Origin: Paenibacillus camelliae
Lineage (GTDB): Bacteria; Bacillota; Bacilli; Paenibacillales; Paenibacillaceae
DNA: 64,000 nt
Assembly: GCF_023715345.1 (NCBI RefSeq)
Contig: NZ_JAMBNY010000014.1
Location: forward strand, 37,229 to 101,228
Direction: 5' to 3'
The notes below the pieces were generated by a model. That model was not told the origin of the DNA. It worked only from the letters and a program-made list of their open reading frames with translations, and did not search any database. The position numbers were made by a program, and so were the translations under genes. The first letter of the stretch is position 1. Each line of letters opens with the position of its first letter. This document shows positions 50,401 through 59,159 of the stretch, in pieces.

Positions 50401-50985
50401 CTAACAAAGCTCTTTTCTTTTACGAATCTTACTCTCTCGCTTCAATGTACTCATACTTATCATCGTACCTCTTCGATTCATTTCTCTTTCTACCTGCGCA
50501 AATGACATTGTCTCCAATAGCTTCATAGCCTCATCTAATTGATACTGTGTATACTTCTTAGGTCTGCCTTCTTTATAGCCAGCATTTTGTTTGGCAATAG
50601 CTTTTCCTTCTTGTGTACGCTCAACAATCATGTTTCGTTCCATCTCAGCAACAGCAAGCAAAGTCGTTAAGAAGAACCTTCCCATACTTGTATTCTCTAA
50701 TAGTCCTACATTAAGAACATGAACTTTTACACCCTTTTCAAACAACTTCTCAATGAGTTCTATGCCTTCCTTAGTGTTACGTGCTAGACGGTCTAGCTTG
50801 GTTACAACGAGCTTGTCACCTTCTCTTAGCTTGTCTAATAACTTATTAAGCTCAGGTCTATCAGTAGAAGAACCTGTGAATTTTTCTTGATATATGACTT
50901 CAACATTTTCATTGTTTAATACGTGAATTTGTGCTTCAAGGTCTTGAGAATTTGTAGAGACTCTCGCATAAGCATATATAGTCAT
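50401..50985 (-). CDS. Serine recombinase (resolvase/invertase family)
   Basis: A 194-residue small serine recombinase. The catalytic Ser is in [10 protein letters not shown], Arg residues in [13 protein letters not shown] and the dimer helix has [21 protein letters not shown]-terminal HTH follows ([19 protein letters not shown]). It could resolve dimers of the island or be left from a Tn3-type element. A 28-bp res-like palindrome lies just upstream. Confidence 0.92.
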   Translation of the reverse strand: MTIYAYARVSTNSQDLEAQIHVLNNENVEVIYQEKFTGSSTDRPELNKLLDKLREGDKLVVTKLDRLARNTKEGIELIEKLFEKGVKVHVLNVGLLENTSMGRFFLTTLLAVAEMERNMIVERTQEGKAIAKQNAGYKEGRPKKYTQYQLDEAMKLLETMSFAQVEREMNRRGTMISMSTLKRESKIRKRKELC

Positions 50986-51064
50986 ATTATCCTCCTTTTC
51001 AATTAACTTTTGACACTAATATATGAAACCATCAAACACCTTGATATTACTGGACATAACTTTC

Positions 51065-51092
51065 GGTGTCAATACTTAATAGTTATGACACC
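51065..51092. promoter_or_regulatory. Candidate res subsite I of the serine resolvase
   Basis: A 28-bp imperfect palindrome bounded by GGTGTCAATA and TTATGACACC, the usual size of a resolvase crossover site, 80 bp upstream of the resolvase start. A further TGACAC half-site lies at 51011. The rest of 50986-51515 is AT-rich, without a supported gene. Confidence 0.45.
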
Positions 51093-51447
51093 AGTCCTAT
51101 AAAATGTTTATCTTTGACTAACTTATTGACGAATTTCCACTATTCGAATTATCCGTTTAAATAACTCATTCCTTTAATTATTAGTAAACTAAATCTTTAT
51201 ATAAATTACAGTAGAGAAATTCATATGGGGGATACTTTACAGTATCTTATCAAATCAATATTAATTCATGTGGCTATAATACTTCTAAATATAAACCCAG
51301 TGGTAAAATTTCACGTTACGAAAGCTCTTCTTATCAAATTTAGTAACCTCTTAATGTTTTTCTAACTGCCATAAGATAGTAAAGTCGACTAAATTTTTTT
51401 TGAATCTGTGTGTTTTTTTACCGTAGATGTACAGTATTATATGACCT

Positions 51448-51476
51448 ACTCTCCGACACATTCGGAGAGTTTTTTT
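51448..51476 (+). terminator. Terminator with no recognised upstream gene
   Basis: ACTCTCCGA/TCGGAGAGT followed by seven T residues on the plus strand. No plus-strand gene lies between 50986 and this site, so it could end a small RNA. Confidence 0.7.
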
Positions 51477-51515
51477 AGTTTATACATCACATTTATGTGA
51501 AAGGAGGCATCGAGA

Positions 51516-51679
51516 GTGACCGATACTGAGTTACGTTCTGCTCTATTACAATTTCAGAGAAAATACGGAACTTCAATAACTTTTTTTGCAATAAGTGTGG
51601 AGTTTCTAGAGAACATCTTAGTAGATGGCTTAATAATAACACTTACATTATTTCGTCAGAGATTAAAGAAAAAAAATGA
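51516..51679 (+). pseudogene. Small HTH protein gene with a frameshift at a T7 run
   Basis: GTG at 51516 follows AAGGAGG and encodes MTDTELRSALLQFQRKYG; at the T7 run (51581-51587) a -1 shift joins it to CGVSREHLSRWLNNNTYIIS, a convincing helix-turn-helix, ending TGA at 51679. The unshifted frame runs to 51689 without HTH character. It may be a mutation, a sequencing error or slippage on T-TTT-TTT. It is 24 bp upstream of the helicase gene. Confidence 0.6.
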
Positions 51680-51703
51680 AATTAATTAAAGGAGAAATAT
51701 AAA

Positions 51704-52996
51704 ATGACCAACGTAAACGTAGTAGATGCACCTTGTGGGTATGGCAAAACATCTTGGGCTATACAATACATGAATGAAATGAGTATTGAAACTCATAAAT
51801 TTATTTATGTTACACCGTTTCTTAATGAGGTCACAAGAGTACAGGAATCAGTATATTCAAGAAAGTTTTATGAGCCAGAGTCGATTAAAGGAGAAACTAA
51901 ACTAGACGACTTACATCGACTGTTAGGACAAGGCAAGGATATTGCCACGACTCATGCACTATTTCAGATGGCAAATGCTGAAACAAAGGAACTTATACGA
52001 ATTAATAACTACACTTTGATTCTTGATGAAGTTATGAATGTTATCGAACAAGTTCCACTAAAGAAAAATGACTTGGACTTACTAATCGAAGCACGCGTAA
52101 TTGATTATGTTGTTGACAACGGATTAACATATATCAAATGGAATGAAGATAAGGTCGAATATGACACCGAATATAATCATATTAAACAAATGGCACTGGC
52201 AAATAACCTCATGTACTGCGACAATTCAGCTTTAATTTGGAATTTGCCATGCGATATTTTTTTGATGTTCAAAGATGTATTCATCCTTACCTACCTTTTC
52301 AAAGGACAGTTCCAGAGATATTACTATGACTTGCATGGAATACAATATAGATATTTATCTGTTGTCAAAGACCAACAAGAATACAGCCTTGTTCCATATC
52401 AAAACAGGCAAATTCATGATAAAACTGCTCTAAATAAGTTAGTGTCAATCTATGAGGGACAGCTAAATGCCATCGGAGATAAAAGAAACGCTCTGTCTAC
52501 AAGTTGGTTTGAGAATCAGAAAAATAAAGATTTTATACCGATACTAAAGAGAAATACGTACAACTTTTTCACCAACATCTGTAAGGCAAACAATAATACA
52601 GCATTATGGACAACTGTAATGGGTAGCAAAGAAAAAAATAGAATAAAAGTTCAACCAAAAAGTTTTACCAAATGCTTTATTCCTATGACCTCTAGGGCAA
52701 CCAATCAGTACAAGGAAAAATACCATCTTGCTTATCTGATTAATAGATTCATGAATCCTATTGAGAAGAAGTTCTTTGAACAGTATGGAGTCGAAGTAGA
52801 CCAAGATGCATGGGCATTATCAGAACTCATACAGTGGGTTTGGAGAAGTCGTGTTCGGGAAGGTCAGTCAATTCATATTTATATCCCAAGTCGAAGAATG
52901 AGGAAATTGTTCAGTAACTATCTGACTTCGGATGACTTTGAGACTCCACCACAGAATGCTATTGTTGATGAACCGCCTAGCGACTGGCATATTTAG
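51704..52996 (+). CDS. SF2-like DEAD/DEAH helicase of the island
   Basis: A 430-residue P-loop protein. Walker A is DAPCGYGKTSWA (residues 8-19), Walker B LILDEVMNVIEQ (about 104), and the motif VI-like arginines are in IQWVWRSRVREGQSIHIY. The spacing suits a compact SF2 helicase of the type found in phage and satellite replication modules. The start ATG follows AAAGGAGAAAT. Possibly part of the island's replication. Confidence 0.7.
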   Translation: MTNVNVVDAPCGYGKTSWAIQYMNEMSIETHKFIYVTPFLNEVTRVQESVYSRKFYEPESIKGETKLDDLHRLLGQGKDIATTHALFQMANAETKELIRINNYTLILDEVMNVIEQVPLKKNDLDLLIEARVIDYVVDNGLTYIKWNEDKVEYDTEYNHIKQMALANNLMYCDNSALIWNLPCDIFLMFKDVFILTYLFKGQFQRYYYDLHGIQYRYLSVVKDQQEYSLVPYQNRQIHDKTALNKLVSIYEGQLNAIGDKRNALSTSWFENQKNKDFIPILKRNTYNFFTNICKANNNTALWTTVMGSKEKNRIKVQPKSFTKCFIPMTSRATNQYKEKYHLAYLINRFMNPIEKKFFEQYGVEVDQDAWALSELIQWVWRSRVREGQSIHIYIPSRRMRKLFSNYLTSDDFETPPQNAIVDEPPSDWHI

Positions 52997-53114
52997 TTCT
53001 TAGGCAAAAGACTGCCTAAGCACATATGAAAAAGCCAGTAAAAACAAGGTGTTTTTTTCAATATCCTTAAAGAAGAAGTACAAAAAAACAGTTACATCGA
53101 ACCTATACCCCAGA

Positions 53115-53172
53115 CGAGTCGAAAAGCGAAGCGTTCGACTCGTAGACAAGCCAAAAAGCAAGGCTTTTTGGC
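53115..53172. other. Two perfect adjacent hairpins
   Basis: CGAGTCGAA/TTCGACTCG (53115-53142, 10-nt loop) and GCCAAAAAGC/GCTTTTTGGC (53150-53172, 3-nt loop), 7 bp apart, with GACGAGTC/ACTCGTAGAC flanks. They have no T-run. They lie in a 410-bp gap between the helicase and the lysine-rich gene. Candidates: an origin, a transfer nick site or a structured RNA. Confidence 0.6.
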
Positions 53173-53336
53173 GCGTCAGAAAAATAGTTTACTCAGTAAA
53201 TTATGAAGTAGTAGGTTGTATTTATTGTAACTTTTTGATAAAATAACCTTGTATTTTACATAATATTGAAATGAGATGAATTTCAAATGTTTGTATATTC
53301 TTACTGTTTGGACAACATCATAACTATATCTTTTCT

Positions 53337-53372
53337 AAAACAGAGTAGCTAATCAGCCACTCTGTTTTTTTT
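53337..53372 (+). terminator. Terminator after the helicase region
   Basis: AACAGAGT/ACTCTGTT followed by eight T residues on the plus strand. Confidence 0.85.
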
Positions 53373-53413
53373 ATCAGTACTTTATTTGACACTTGTAAAA
53401 GGAGATTGAAAAA

Positions 53414-53947
53414 ATGAGTAGAAGCAGTCGTAAAGTCAAATGGAAGAATGTCTCCATTACGGCATCCAATGTAGACGATTACTTGAACGACTTATATCAT
53501 GACACCAAAGGTCAATATATTAATCAAGGGGTATCCTTTAACAAGGATGACCCCTACCAGATGGGATTGCTGAAACTAGCACTTCTTGAACCATTCGCAT
53601 TCAGCGGTCTTTGTAAACAGTTACTTGCGAATCACTTTGCTAGTAAGTCGCAACAGGCTGTTACTGGATTCCAACCGCAACATGTTGAGCTACAAGAGAT
53701 TGAAGGGTTCGTGCCTAAACCTCAAACATATGAATCTCAAATAGAACATGAAATAAATGAAGAAAATTCTGCTACTCCTACAACTATACAGCAGGAAGAA
53801 AAACAATCTAGTACAGTTCATTCATATAAATCTTCCTCTAAACCAGTTGGTTCCAAGGTTAAGAAGAAAAAGAAAAAAAACAAAGTAAACGAAAGCATTG
53901 AAGAATTAGAAGCATTATTAAAGCCGAATCCAGATGCTAATAAATAA
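53414..53947 (+). CDS. Unknown island protein with lysine-rich tail
   Basis: A 177-residue protein. An N-terminal ordered part (1-85) with VDDYLNDLYHDTKGQY, then a polar, low-complexity linker, a poly-lysine stretch (about 148-157) and a short acidic helix at the C-terminus. AAAAGGAGATTG precedes the ATG. I do not recognise the family; the position between helicase and the DnaA-domain-like gene suggests a DNA-associated role. Confidence 0.7.
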   Translation: MSRSSRKVKWKNVSITASNVDDYLNDLYHDTKGQYINQGVSFNKDDPYQMGLLKLALLEPFAFSGLCKQLLANHFASKSQQAVTGFQPQHVELQEIEGFVPKPQTYESQIEHEINEENSATPTTIQQEEKQSSTVHSYKSSSKPVGSKVKKKKKKNKVNESIEELEALLKPNPDANK

Positions 53948-54057
53948 AGTCTTCTGAAGTTAACTATATTCTTATTCAATAAAATCTCAATTCTATTTAC
54001 AGTTTGAAGCGGGAATTTTCCTGTTATTAATAATGACTTAATACGGAGGAATTTTGA

Positions 54058-54555
54058 ATGTCAGAAAACACACTCGACAATTCTATTTTACAGAACCAAT
54101 TACTAAATTTGTTAAAGCAGTCTTTAACTAAATCTGAGTTTATGGAATGGTTCAGCGAACTGAACATTGAGGAACTAACTAATGACAATAGAATAATCTT
54201 CGGTACATCTGACAAAGAAAAGAAGGAATATCTGGAGGTTCGATATTTCAGTTTGTTGAAATCTAAACTCAGAGAGCTTACAGGACATGATTACGAATTA
54301 CATTTTAATGTTAAAAGTGAGGTGCAAAAAACTTCCAAAAAAATAAAGAAACCGATAAGCGATGTATTTGGAATACTAGGACCAGTATCTGATGAAGTAA
54401 AGGAAAAACTAAAGGGTAAGTCTTTTCAACAAATCAGAGAAGAGGCAAGGGCAGAATATATTAATGAAAAGTATGGCGACTTAGGGACTGATGGTGAGAC
54501 GAGCTTTGATACATGTTCCAATTGTGGCTCAGACAATCCTTTAACTACGGAGTAA
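54058..54555 (+). CDS. DnaA domain I-like protein without AAA+ domain
   Basis: A 165-residue protein. Residues about 8-85 (LLKQSLTKSEFMEWFSELNI through RIIFGTS and LEVRYFSLLKSKLREL) follow the N-terminal DnaA domain I pattern. There is no AAA+ or DNA-binding domain. The C-terminus ends in a short CSNCGSDNP knuckle with only two Cys. Domain I binds DnaB and regulators such as SirA and DnaD, so this protein may recruit or interfere with the host replisome. AGGAGG-like site upstream. Confidence 0.65.
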   Translation: MSENTLDNSILQNQLLNLLKQSLTKSEFMEWFSELNIEELTNDNRIIFGTSDKEKKEYLEVRYFSLLKSKLRELTGHDYELHFNVKSEVQKTSKKIKKPISDVFGILGPVSDEVKEKLKGKSFQQIREEARAEYINEKYGDLGTDGETSFDTCSNCGSDNPLTTE

Positions 54556-54641
54556 AGTATTACGACAGTGATTCAACTAAGCTTCTTAGAAGAATCGAAA
54601 AACTATTGAACGATTTAGAAAGTGACTCGTAACCCGAAATA

Positions 54642-54672
54642 AAAAGCACCGAACAGAGCTGCTCGGTGCTTT
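54642..54672. terminator. Terminator between the DnaA-like gene and integrase
   Basis: AAAGCACCGA/TCGGTGCTTT around a short loop with A and T runs on either side; can serve both converging transcripts. Confidence 0.82.
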
Positions 54673-54781
54673 ACCTTCCTTATATTAATCCAACAATATC
54701 GTTAATACCTGACGTTTAGTCAACATCCTCTTTACCAGTTGCTTCTTTGTACTCAAACAAGTAAACATCAAAACAAGCGTG

Positions 54782-55843
54782 TTACCATTTCTCAGTTCCC
54801 CCGTTCATAAACTTCTCATATTGTTCTCGAACATCAGCAACGTCTTGATTAACATAACGATTCACCATTTCCATTGAAGAATGCCCAAGCAATCGACGTA
54901 ATGAAAACGGGTCACCCGTTGCTTTTATATATCGAGTCGCAAATGTGTGTCGGAACGTGTGAGGACTAATACGAACTCCTGTAACTTTAGCCCGCTTACC
55001 TATGAAGCTGATACATCTCGTTGCCCAATCCTTGTCTAATGGGCGTCCAAACTCATTGAGAAATAAATTAGGGGCTTGCCCGTTTTTTTCATGCCAGGCA
55101 AGATAAATAATCAAAAGTTCTTTTGTTCTAGCACCGAAATAAACCATTCGTGCTTTTCTGGTTTTAGCCGATTCAGCCCGAACAGATGCTGAACGATTCT
55201 GTAAATCAATTTCCTCTACAAAAATTCGCATACATTCCCCAATACGTACTCCTGTATCAAGCAGAAATGACATTAAAAGTGCATCACGCAGTCCAGTAAA
55301 GGTAGTTAGCTCACAGCAGTTGAATAGTTTTCGTTCCTGTGCCTTTGAAATTACTTGAAAGTCTTCTTCTGGTACTCTTAGCAACTCTACATTATCAAAC
55401 GGAGATTCTCTAATGATGCCCTCGCTCATAGACCAATTGAACATTGCTTTAACTGTTCTTAATCTAATGTTTATTGTAGATGGTTTTAACTTCTGAACCG
55501 TCAGCATATGAGAAATCCATGAACGAATTACATCTCGATTAGGTACAAAGTTATCCAGACCGCTGTACTCTAAGGATAGGAATCGGCGAAACCAGTTCAT
55601 GTGTTTCCTATAGTCCTCTAAGGTACGCTCTGCCGCTCCTGCTGCTTTTCTTGCAGTATAATAGCGATTAAACAACTTATTCAATGTCATCGTCTCAGGA
55701 CGTGAATTCTCATCTTCTTGATGTTCAGCGTTGTTGATTTCCAAAACCGAAGGAGTAAGTCGGTCTAATAACCGCTGTGGTATATCCAAAGTGTTCTTTC
55801 TTTGCCCTCTTTTGTGGGCTGTTTTTCCTGTACTTGTACTCAT
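54782..55843 (-). CDS. Tyrosine site-specific integrase
   Basis: A 353-residue XerC-like recombinase. The SAM-like core-binding domain is about 50-150. The catalytic residues are Arg in DTGVRIGECMR, the H-x-x-R in SPHTFRHTFATRY, His in LGHSSMEM and the nucleophile Tyr in VNRYVN. ATG at 55843 is chosen for GGGAGG 9 bp upstream. It is adjacent to attR and oriented away from the tRNA. Confidence 0.94.
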   Translation of the reverse strand: MSTSTGKTAHKRGQRKNTLDIPQRLLDRLTPSVLEINNAEHQEDENSRPETMTLNKLFNRYYTARKAAGAAERTLEDYRKHMNWFRRFLSLEYSGLDNFVPNRDVIRSWISHMLTVQKLKPSTINIRLRTVKAMFNWSMSEGIIRESPFDNVELLRVPEEDFQVISKAQERKLFNCCELTTFTGLRDALLMSFLLDTGVRIGECMRIFVEEIDLQNRSASVRAESAKTRKARMVYFGARTKELLIIYLAWHEKNGQAPNLFLNEFGRPLDKDWATRCISFIGKRAKVTGVRISPHTFRHTFATRYIKATGDPFSLRRLLGHSSMEMVNRYVNQDVADVREQYEKFMNGGTEKW

Positions 55844-55887
55844 ATTTAAGTGCCTCCCGTTAGATTTATCTCTAACGGTCATGAACA

Positions 55888-55931
55888 CAAAAAAACGCAT
55901 CAGACCGCTGTTCAACAGTCTAGTGCGTTTC
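55888..55931 (-). terminator. Island-borne terminator behind tRNA-Ser
   Basis: AAACGCACTAGAC/GTCTGATGCGTTT on the minus strand followed by TTTTTTT, 47 bp after the tRNA 3' end. It replaces the displaced native terminator and lies between the tRNA and the integrase start. Confidence 0.8.
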
Positions 55932-55973
55932 AGTCATCATCACAGCAATTCCTTGCGTGATAAGTAATTTAAG

Positions 55974-56041
55974 TAATTGGCGGAGAGAGAGGGATTCGAA
56001 CCCCCGTGGGCTTGCACCCTAACGGTTTTCAAGACCGCCCC
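55974..56041 (-). repeat. attR: repeat within the intact tRNA-Ser
   Basis: The 68-bp sequence shared with 45005-45072. It includes the T-arm, variable arm and the anticodon arm of tRNA-Ser plus 4 bp of 3' flank. Confidence 0.95.
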
Positions 56042-56066
56042 GTTATGACCGCTTCGGTATCTCTCC
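55978..56066 (-). tRNA. tRNA-Ser(UGA)
   Basis: An 89-nt class II tRNA with CCA encoded. Acceptor GGAGAGA pairs with TCTCTCC; the anticodon loop CTTGAAA reads TGA; a long variable arm GGGTGCAAGCCCA and T-arm GGGGGTTCGAATCCCTC are present. It lies just downstream of serS on the same strand. Confidence 0.97.
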
Positions 56067-56097
56067 AAGAAAGTATTTTATTTTGCTGACAAGAAAG

Positions 56098-56127
56098 AGT
56101 ATACCATAGTTGAAAAGGGGAATGCAA
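56098..56127 (-). promoter_or_regulatory. tRNA-Ser promoter
   Basis: Minus-strand TTGCAT (56122-56127) and TATACT (56098-56103) with 18-bp spacing put the start about 25 bp before the tRNA. The -35 box lies in the loop of the hairpin after serS. Confidence 0.6.
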
Positions 56128-56147
56128 CCCCTTTTTCAACTTTTTTT
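56108..56147. terminator. Hairpin between serS and tRNA-Ser
   Basis: AGTTGAAAAGGGG pairs with CCCCTTTTTCAACT. The T-run is on the plus strand, so it should best stop antisense transcription entering serS; its efficiency for serS itself is unclear. Confidence 0.6.
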
Positions 56148-56152
56148 GAAAT

Positions 56153-57433
56153 TTATTTTGGAGCAATAACTTCAACGCCGCCCATGTAAGGACGAAGCAC
56201 CTTCGGCACAACAATTGATCCGTCGGCTTGCTGGTAATTTTCAAGGATAGCTGCAACCGTACGACCAATTGCAAGTCCAGATCCGTTAAGCGTATGAACA
56301 AACTCCGGCTTACTCTTAGGCTCAGGACGATACTTAATACCTGCACGTCGTGCTTGGAAGTCCTCAAAATTAGTACAAGAAGAGATTTCACGGTACGTTT
56401 CTGCGCTTGGAAGCCAAACCTCAATATCATAGGTTTTAGCCGATCCAAAGCCCATATCGCCTGTGCATAGTGTAATGACTCTGTATGGAAGCTCCAGTAG
56501 CTGCAACACTTTCTCTGCATTAGCGGTCAAGCTTTCAAGCTCTTCATAGGAATGCTCAGGCTTAACGACTTTCACAAGCTCTACCTTGTTGAATTGATGC
56601 TGACGAATCAAGCCACGTGTGTCACGACCTGCAGCACCTGCTTCAGAGCGGAAGCATGCACTAAAGGCTACAAACTTAGCTGGGAGCGACTCTGCATCTA
56701 GAATTTCATCTCTTAATATATTGGTTACAGGAACCTCTGCTGTCGGAATTAAGAAATAATCCGTATCCGCTAGTTTGAATAGATCTTCCTCAAACTTAGG
56801 CAGCTGTCCTGTTCCGATCAAGCTATCGCGATTAACGATGTAAGGCGGCAGGATCTCCTCATAGCCATGCTCATCGCTATGTAGATCCATCATAAAGCTC
56901 ATCAATGCGCGCTCTAGACGGGCGCCTAGGCCGCGGTAGAACACAAAGCGGGAGCCTGTTACTTTAGCAGCACGCTCAAAGTCCAGAATCGCAAGCTCTG
57001 CCGCTAGATCATAGTGTGCCTTTGGTTCAAACGCGAACTCGGTAGGCTCGCCCACTCTACGGATCTCAACATTCTCTTCCTCTGACTTGCCCACTGGAAC
57101 GGAAGAGTGCGGAATGTTAGGAATTGCAAGAAGCATATCATTGACCTGCGTGTCTAGCACGCGAAGCTCATCATCAAGCTCCTTAATACGATCTCCGACC
57201 TCACGCATTTCAGTAATGAGCGCCTGGGCATCACCACCGCTTTTTTTAATCGTTGCCACTTCTTGTGATACAGTGTTGCGACGATTTTTCAATTGCTCTG
57301 TCATCTGAATAAGCTCACGGCGCTTTTGATCAAGCTCAGGAAAAGCTGCAATAAGCTCTAAGGAAGCTTGACGATTACGGAGTGCTTCTTCTACCTTAGC
57401 AAAGTCCGTACGCAATAATTTGACATCTAACAT
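56153..57433 (-). CDS. serS: Seryl-tRNA synthetase
   Basis: A 426-residue class II synthetase. The N-terminal coiled-coil arm (about 30-100) recognises the tRNA long arm. Motif 2 is [21 protein letters not shown] and motif 3 is [19 protein letters not shown]. It is followed by its substrate tRNA-Ser. The gap to pdxT is only 52 bp, so there is no room for a T-box leader here. Confidence 0.97.
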   Translation of the reverse strand: MLDVKLLRTDFAKVEEALRNRQASLELIAAFPELDQKRRELIQMTEQLKNRRNTVSQEVATIKKSGGDAQALITEMREVGDRIKELDDELRVLDTQVNDMLLAIPNIPHSSVPVGKSEEENVEIRRVGEPTEFAFEPKAHYDLAAELAILDFERAAKVTGSRFVFYRGLGARLERALMSFMMDLHSDEHGYEEILPPYIVNRDSLIGTGQLPKFEEDLFKLADTDYFLIPTAEVPVTNILRDEILDAESLPAKFVAFSACFRSEAGAAGRDTRGLIRQHQFNKVELVKVVKPEHSYEELESLTANAEKVLQLLELPYRVITLCTGDMGFGSAKTYDIEVWLPSAETYREISSCTNFEDFQARRAGIKYRPEPKSKPEFVHTLNGSGLAIGRTVAAILENYQQADGSIVVPKVLRPYMGGVEVIAPK

Positions 57434-57484
57434 GATTGTCCCCTTTCTAGCCAGAGTTGTGGATATTCCATCAACTCTTGTTAG

Positions 57485-58069
57485 CTAGGCACGTAAAGCC
57501 TGTGCCTCTTTTACCATCTCAACGAAATATGCGTGCAGTCGAACATCATCTGTCAGCTCCGGGTGAAATGAGCACGCTAGCAGCGAACCTTGACGCGCTG
57601 TTACAATCTCACCGTTATACTCTGACAATACATCGACCTGTTTACCTACTGATTTAATTAATGGAGCACGAATAAACACCGCTGTGATCGGCTCATCGAT
57701 TCCTTTGACAGGAAGTGCTGTTTCAAAGCTTTCACGCTGACGACCAAACGCATTACGAGCAACGGTCATATCCATCAGCTTCAAATGTGCATCCTCTTGT
57801 CCCTCAATACGATCAGCCAAGACGATTAGACCTGCACAAGTACCGAACAAAGGCTTCCCTGCTTCATGAAAGTCAGCAATCGCCTCCATAAAGCCATATT
57901 TGCGCATTAGCTTTCCAATGGTTGTGCTCTCGCCACCAGGAATGACGAGCCCGTCCAATTGCTCTAGCTGCTCAATACGCTTAACCGCTACAGCTTCTGC
58001 TCCGACAGCTTCTAGGCTGCGTATATGCTCTGCTACAGCGCCTTGCAGCGCTAATACTCCAATCTTCAT
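57485..58069 (-). CDS. pdxT: Pyridoxal 5'-phosphate synthase glutaminase subunit
   Basis: A 194-residue class I amidotransferase subunit feeding ammonia to Pdx[18 protein letters not shown], the nucleophile Cys in [12 protein letters not shown] and the His-Glu pair in SFHPELTDD are present. Confidence 0.97.
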   Translation of the reverse strand: MKIGVLALQGAVAEHIRSLEAVGAEAVAVKRIEQLEQLDGLVIPGGESTTIGKLMRKYGFMEAIADFHEAGKPLFGTCAGLIVLADRIEGQEDAHLKLMDMTVARNAFGRQRESFETALPVKGIDEPITAVFIRAPLIKSVGKQVDVLSEYNGEIVTARQGSLLACSFHPELTDDVRLHAYFVEMVKEAQALRA

Positions 58070-58096
58070 ATCCTGTTCCTCCCCATTTTCGCAAAG

Positions 58097-58138
58097 GCCG
58101 ACCTACCCAGGTCACTGGATAGCTCGGCTCTTAGGGTT
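58097..58138 (-). promoter_or_regulatory. Intercistronic hairpin between pdxS and pdxT
   Basis: GCCGAGCTATCCAG/CTGGGTAGGTCGGC forms a nearly perfect 14-bp stem with a 4-nt loop and no T-run. It may act as a processing site or partial attenuator that sets the PdxS:PdxT ratio. Confidence 0.55.
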
Positions 58139-58156
58139 TATCTATATAGTATTGTC

Positions 58157-59038
58157 TTAGATTCCGCGATCTTGCATACGTTCAGCAGCATGCAGCTTAG
58201 AGATTTCAATGCCCTTCATAGGAGTACCAAGGTTTTTGGATACTTCTGCGATAAGCTTATAATCTTGATAATGCGTAGTTGCTTCAACAATAGCACGAGC
58301 AAATTTCTCTGGGCTATCGGATTTGAAAATACCGGAGCCTACAAATACACCGTCCGCACCTAGCTCCATCATTAATGCAGCATCCGCTGGCGTTGCAACT
58401 CCACCAGCTGCAAAGTTAACAACTGGAAGCTTACCAGTTTCGTGAACGCCAAGCAACAAGTCATAAGGTACGCCAAGCAGCTTAGCTTCATTATAAAGCT
58501 CGTCCTTAGAAAGGTTTTGAACCTTACGGATTTGTCCGTTAATTAGACGTAGATGACGAACAGCTTCAACGATGTTACCTGTTCCAGGCTCACCCTTTGT
58601 ACGAAGCATTGCCGCGCCTTCTTGGATTCGACGAAGCGCCTCACCAAGATCCTTAGCGCCACATACGAAAGGAACTGTAAACTCATGCTTACTAATATGG
58701 AAAACTTCGTCCGCTGGTGTTAGCACTTCGCTTTCATCAATGTAGTCAACGCCCATTGATTCGAGCACTCTTGCTTCAACAATATGACCGATACGAGCTT
58801 TCGCCATTACTGGAATTGAAACAACCTTCATTACCTCTTCTACAATTGTAGGGTCGGCCATACGAGCGACTCCACCAGCTGCACGAATATCAGATGGTAC
58901 ACGCTCAAGTGCCATAACTGCCGTAGCGCCAGCAGCTTCGGCAATTTTCGCTTGCTCGGCATTCATAACGTCCATAATGACGCCGCCCTTTTGCATTTCA
59001 GCCATGCCACTTTTTACTCGAAAAGTACCTGTTTCCAT
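58157..59038 (-). CDS. pdxS: Pyridoxal 5'-phosphate synthase lyase subunit
   Basis: A 293-residue (beta/alpha)8 protein making PLP from ribose 5-phosphate, glyceraldehyde 3-phosphate and ammonia. The N-terminal [20 protein letters not shown], the Lys in VMAKARIGH and Lys in [12 protein letters not shown] are family hallmarks. The start METGTFRVK at 59038 follows AGGAGGAGACG. Confidence 0.97.
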   Translation of the reverse strand: METGTFRVKSGMAEMQKGGVIMDVMNAEQAKIAEAAGATAVMALERVPSDIRAAGGVARMADPTIVEEVMKVVSIPVMAKARIGHIVEARVLESMGVDYIDESEVLTPADEVFHISKHEFTVPFVCGAKDLGEALRRIQEGAAMLRTKGEPGTGNIVEAVRHLRLINGQIRKVQNLSKDELYNEAKLLGVPYDLLLGVHETGKLPVVNFAAGGVATPADAALMMELGADGVFVGSGIFKSDSPEKFARAIVEATTHYQDYKLIAEVSKNLGTPMKGIEISKLHAAERMQDRGI

Positions 59039-59159
59039 TGTTACGTCTCCTCCTAAATTACGCATCTACGAATATAGATCACCGTTATTACTCTAAGCAT
59101 TGATTTTACAGGAATGAGGGCACTTCGACAAGTCCTTATTTCCTTGTAACTCACTCGGA

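Larger units (their letters stand above)
45005..56041. mobile_element. Integrative genomic island in tRNA-Ser(UGA), 10,969 bp
   Basis: Bounded by 68-bp direct repeats of tRNA-Ser, with an integrase next to the intact tRNA. The interior is visibly more AT-rich than the flanks. It has defence-like genes (HEPN, DUF262, OLD), a resolvase and a replication-like module. No structural phage or conjugation genes are present, so if mobile it would need a helper or be a satellite/plasmid-like element. Confidence 0.92.

Noticed and set aside
54522..54632. A 36-codon TTG frame overlapping the end of the DnaA-domain-like gene
   Set aside because: Weak start and no recognisable ribosome site; too short to support.
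57434..57484. T-box leader for serS
   Set aside because: Only 51 bp separate pdxT and serS and no T-box or specifier loop is visible.
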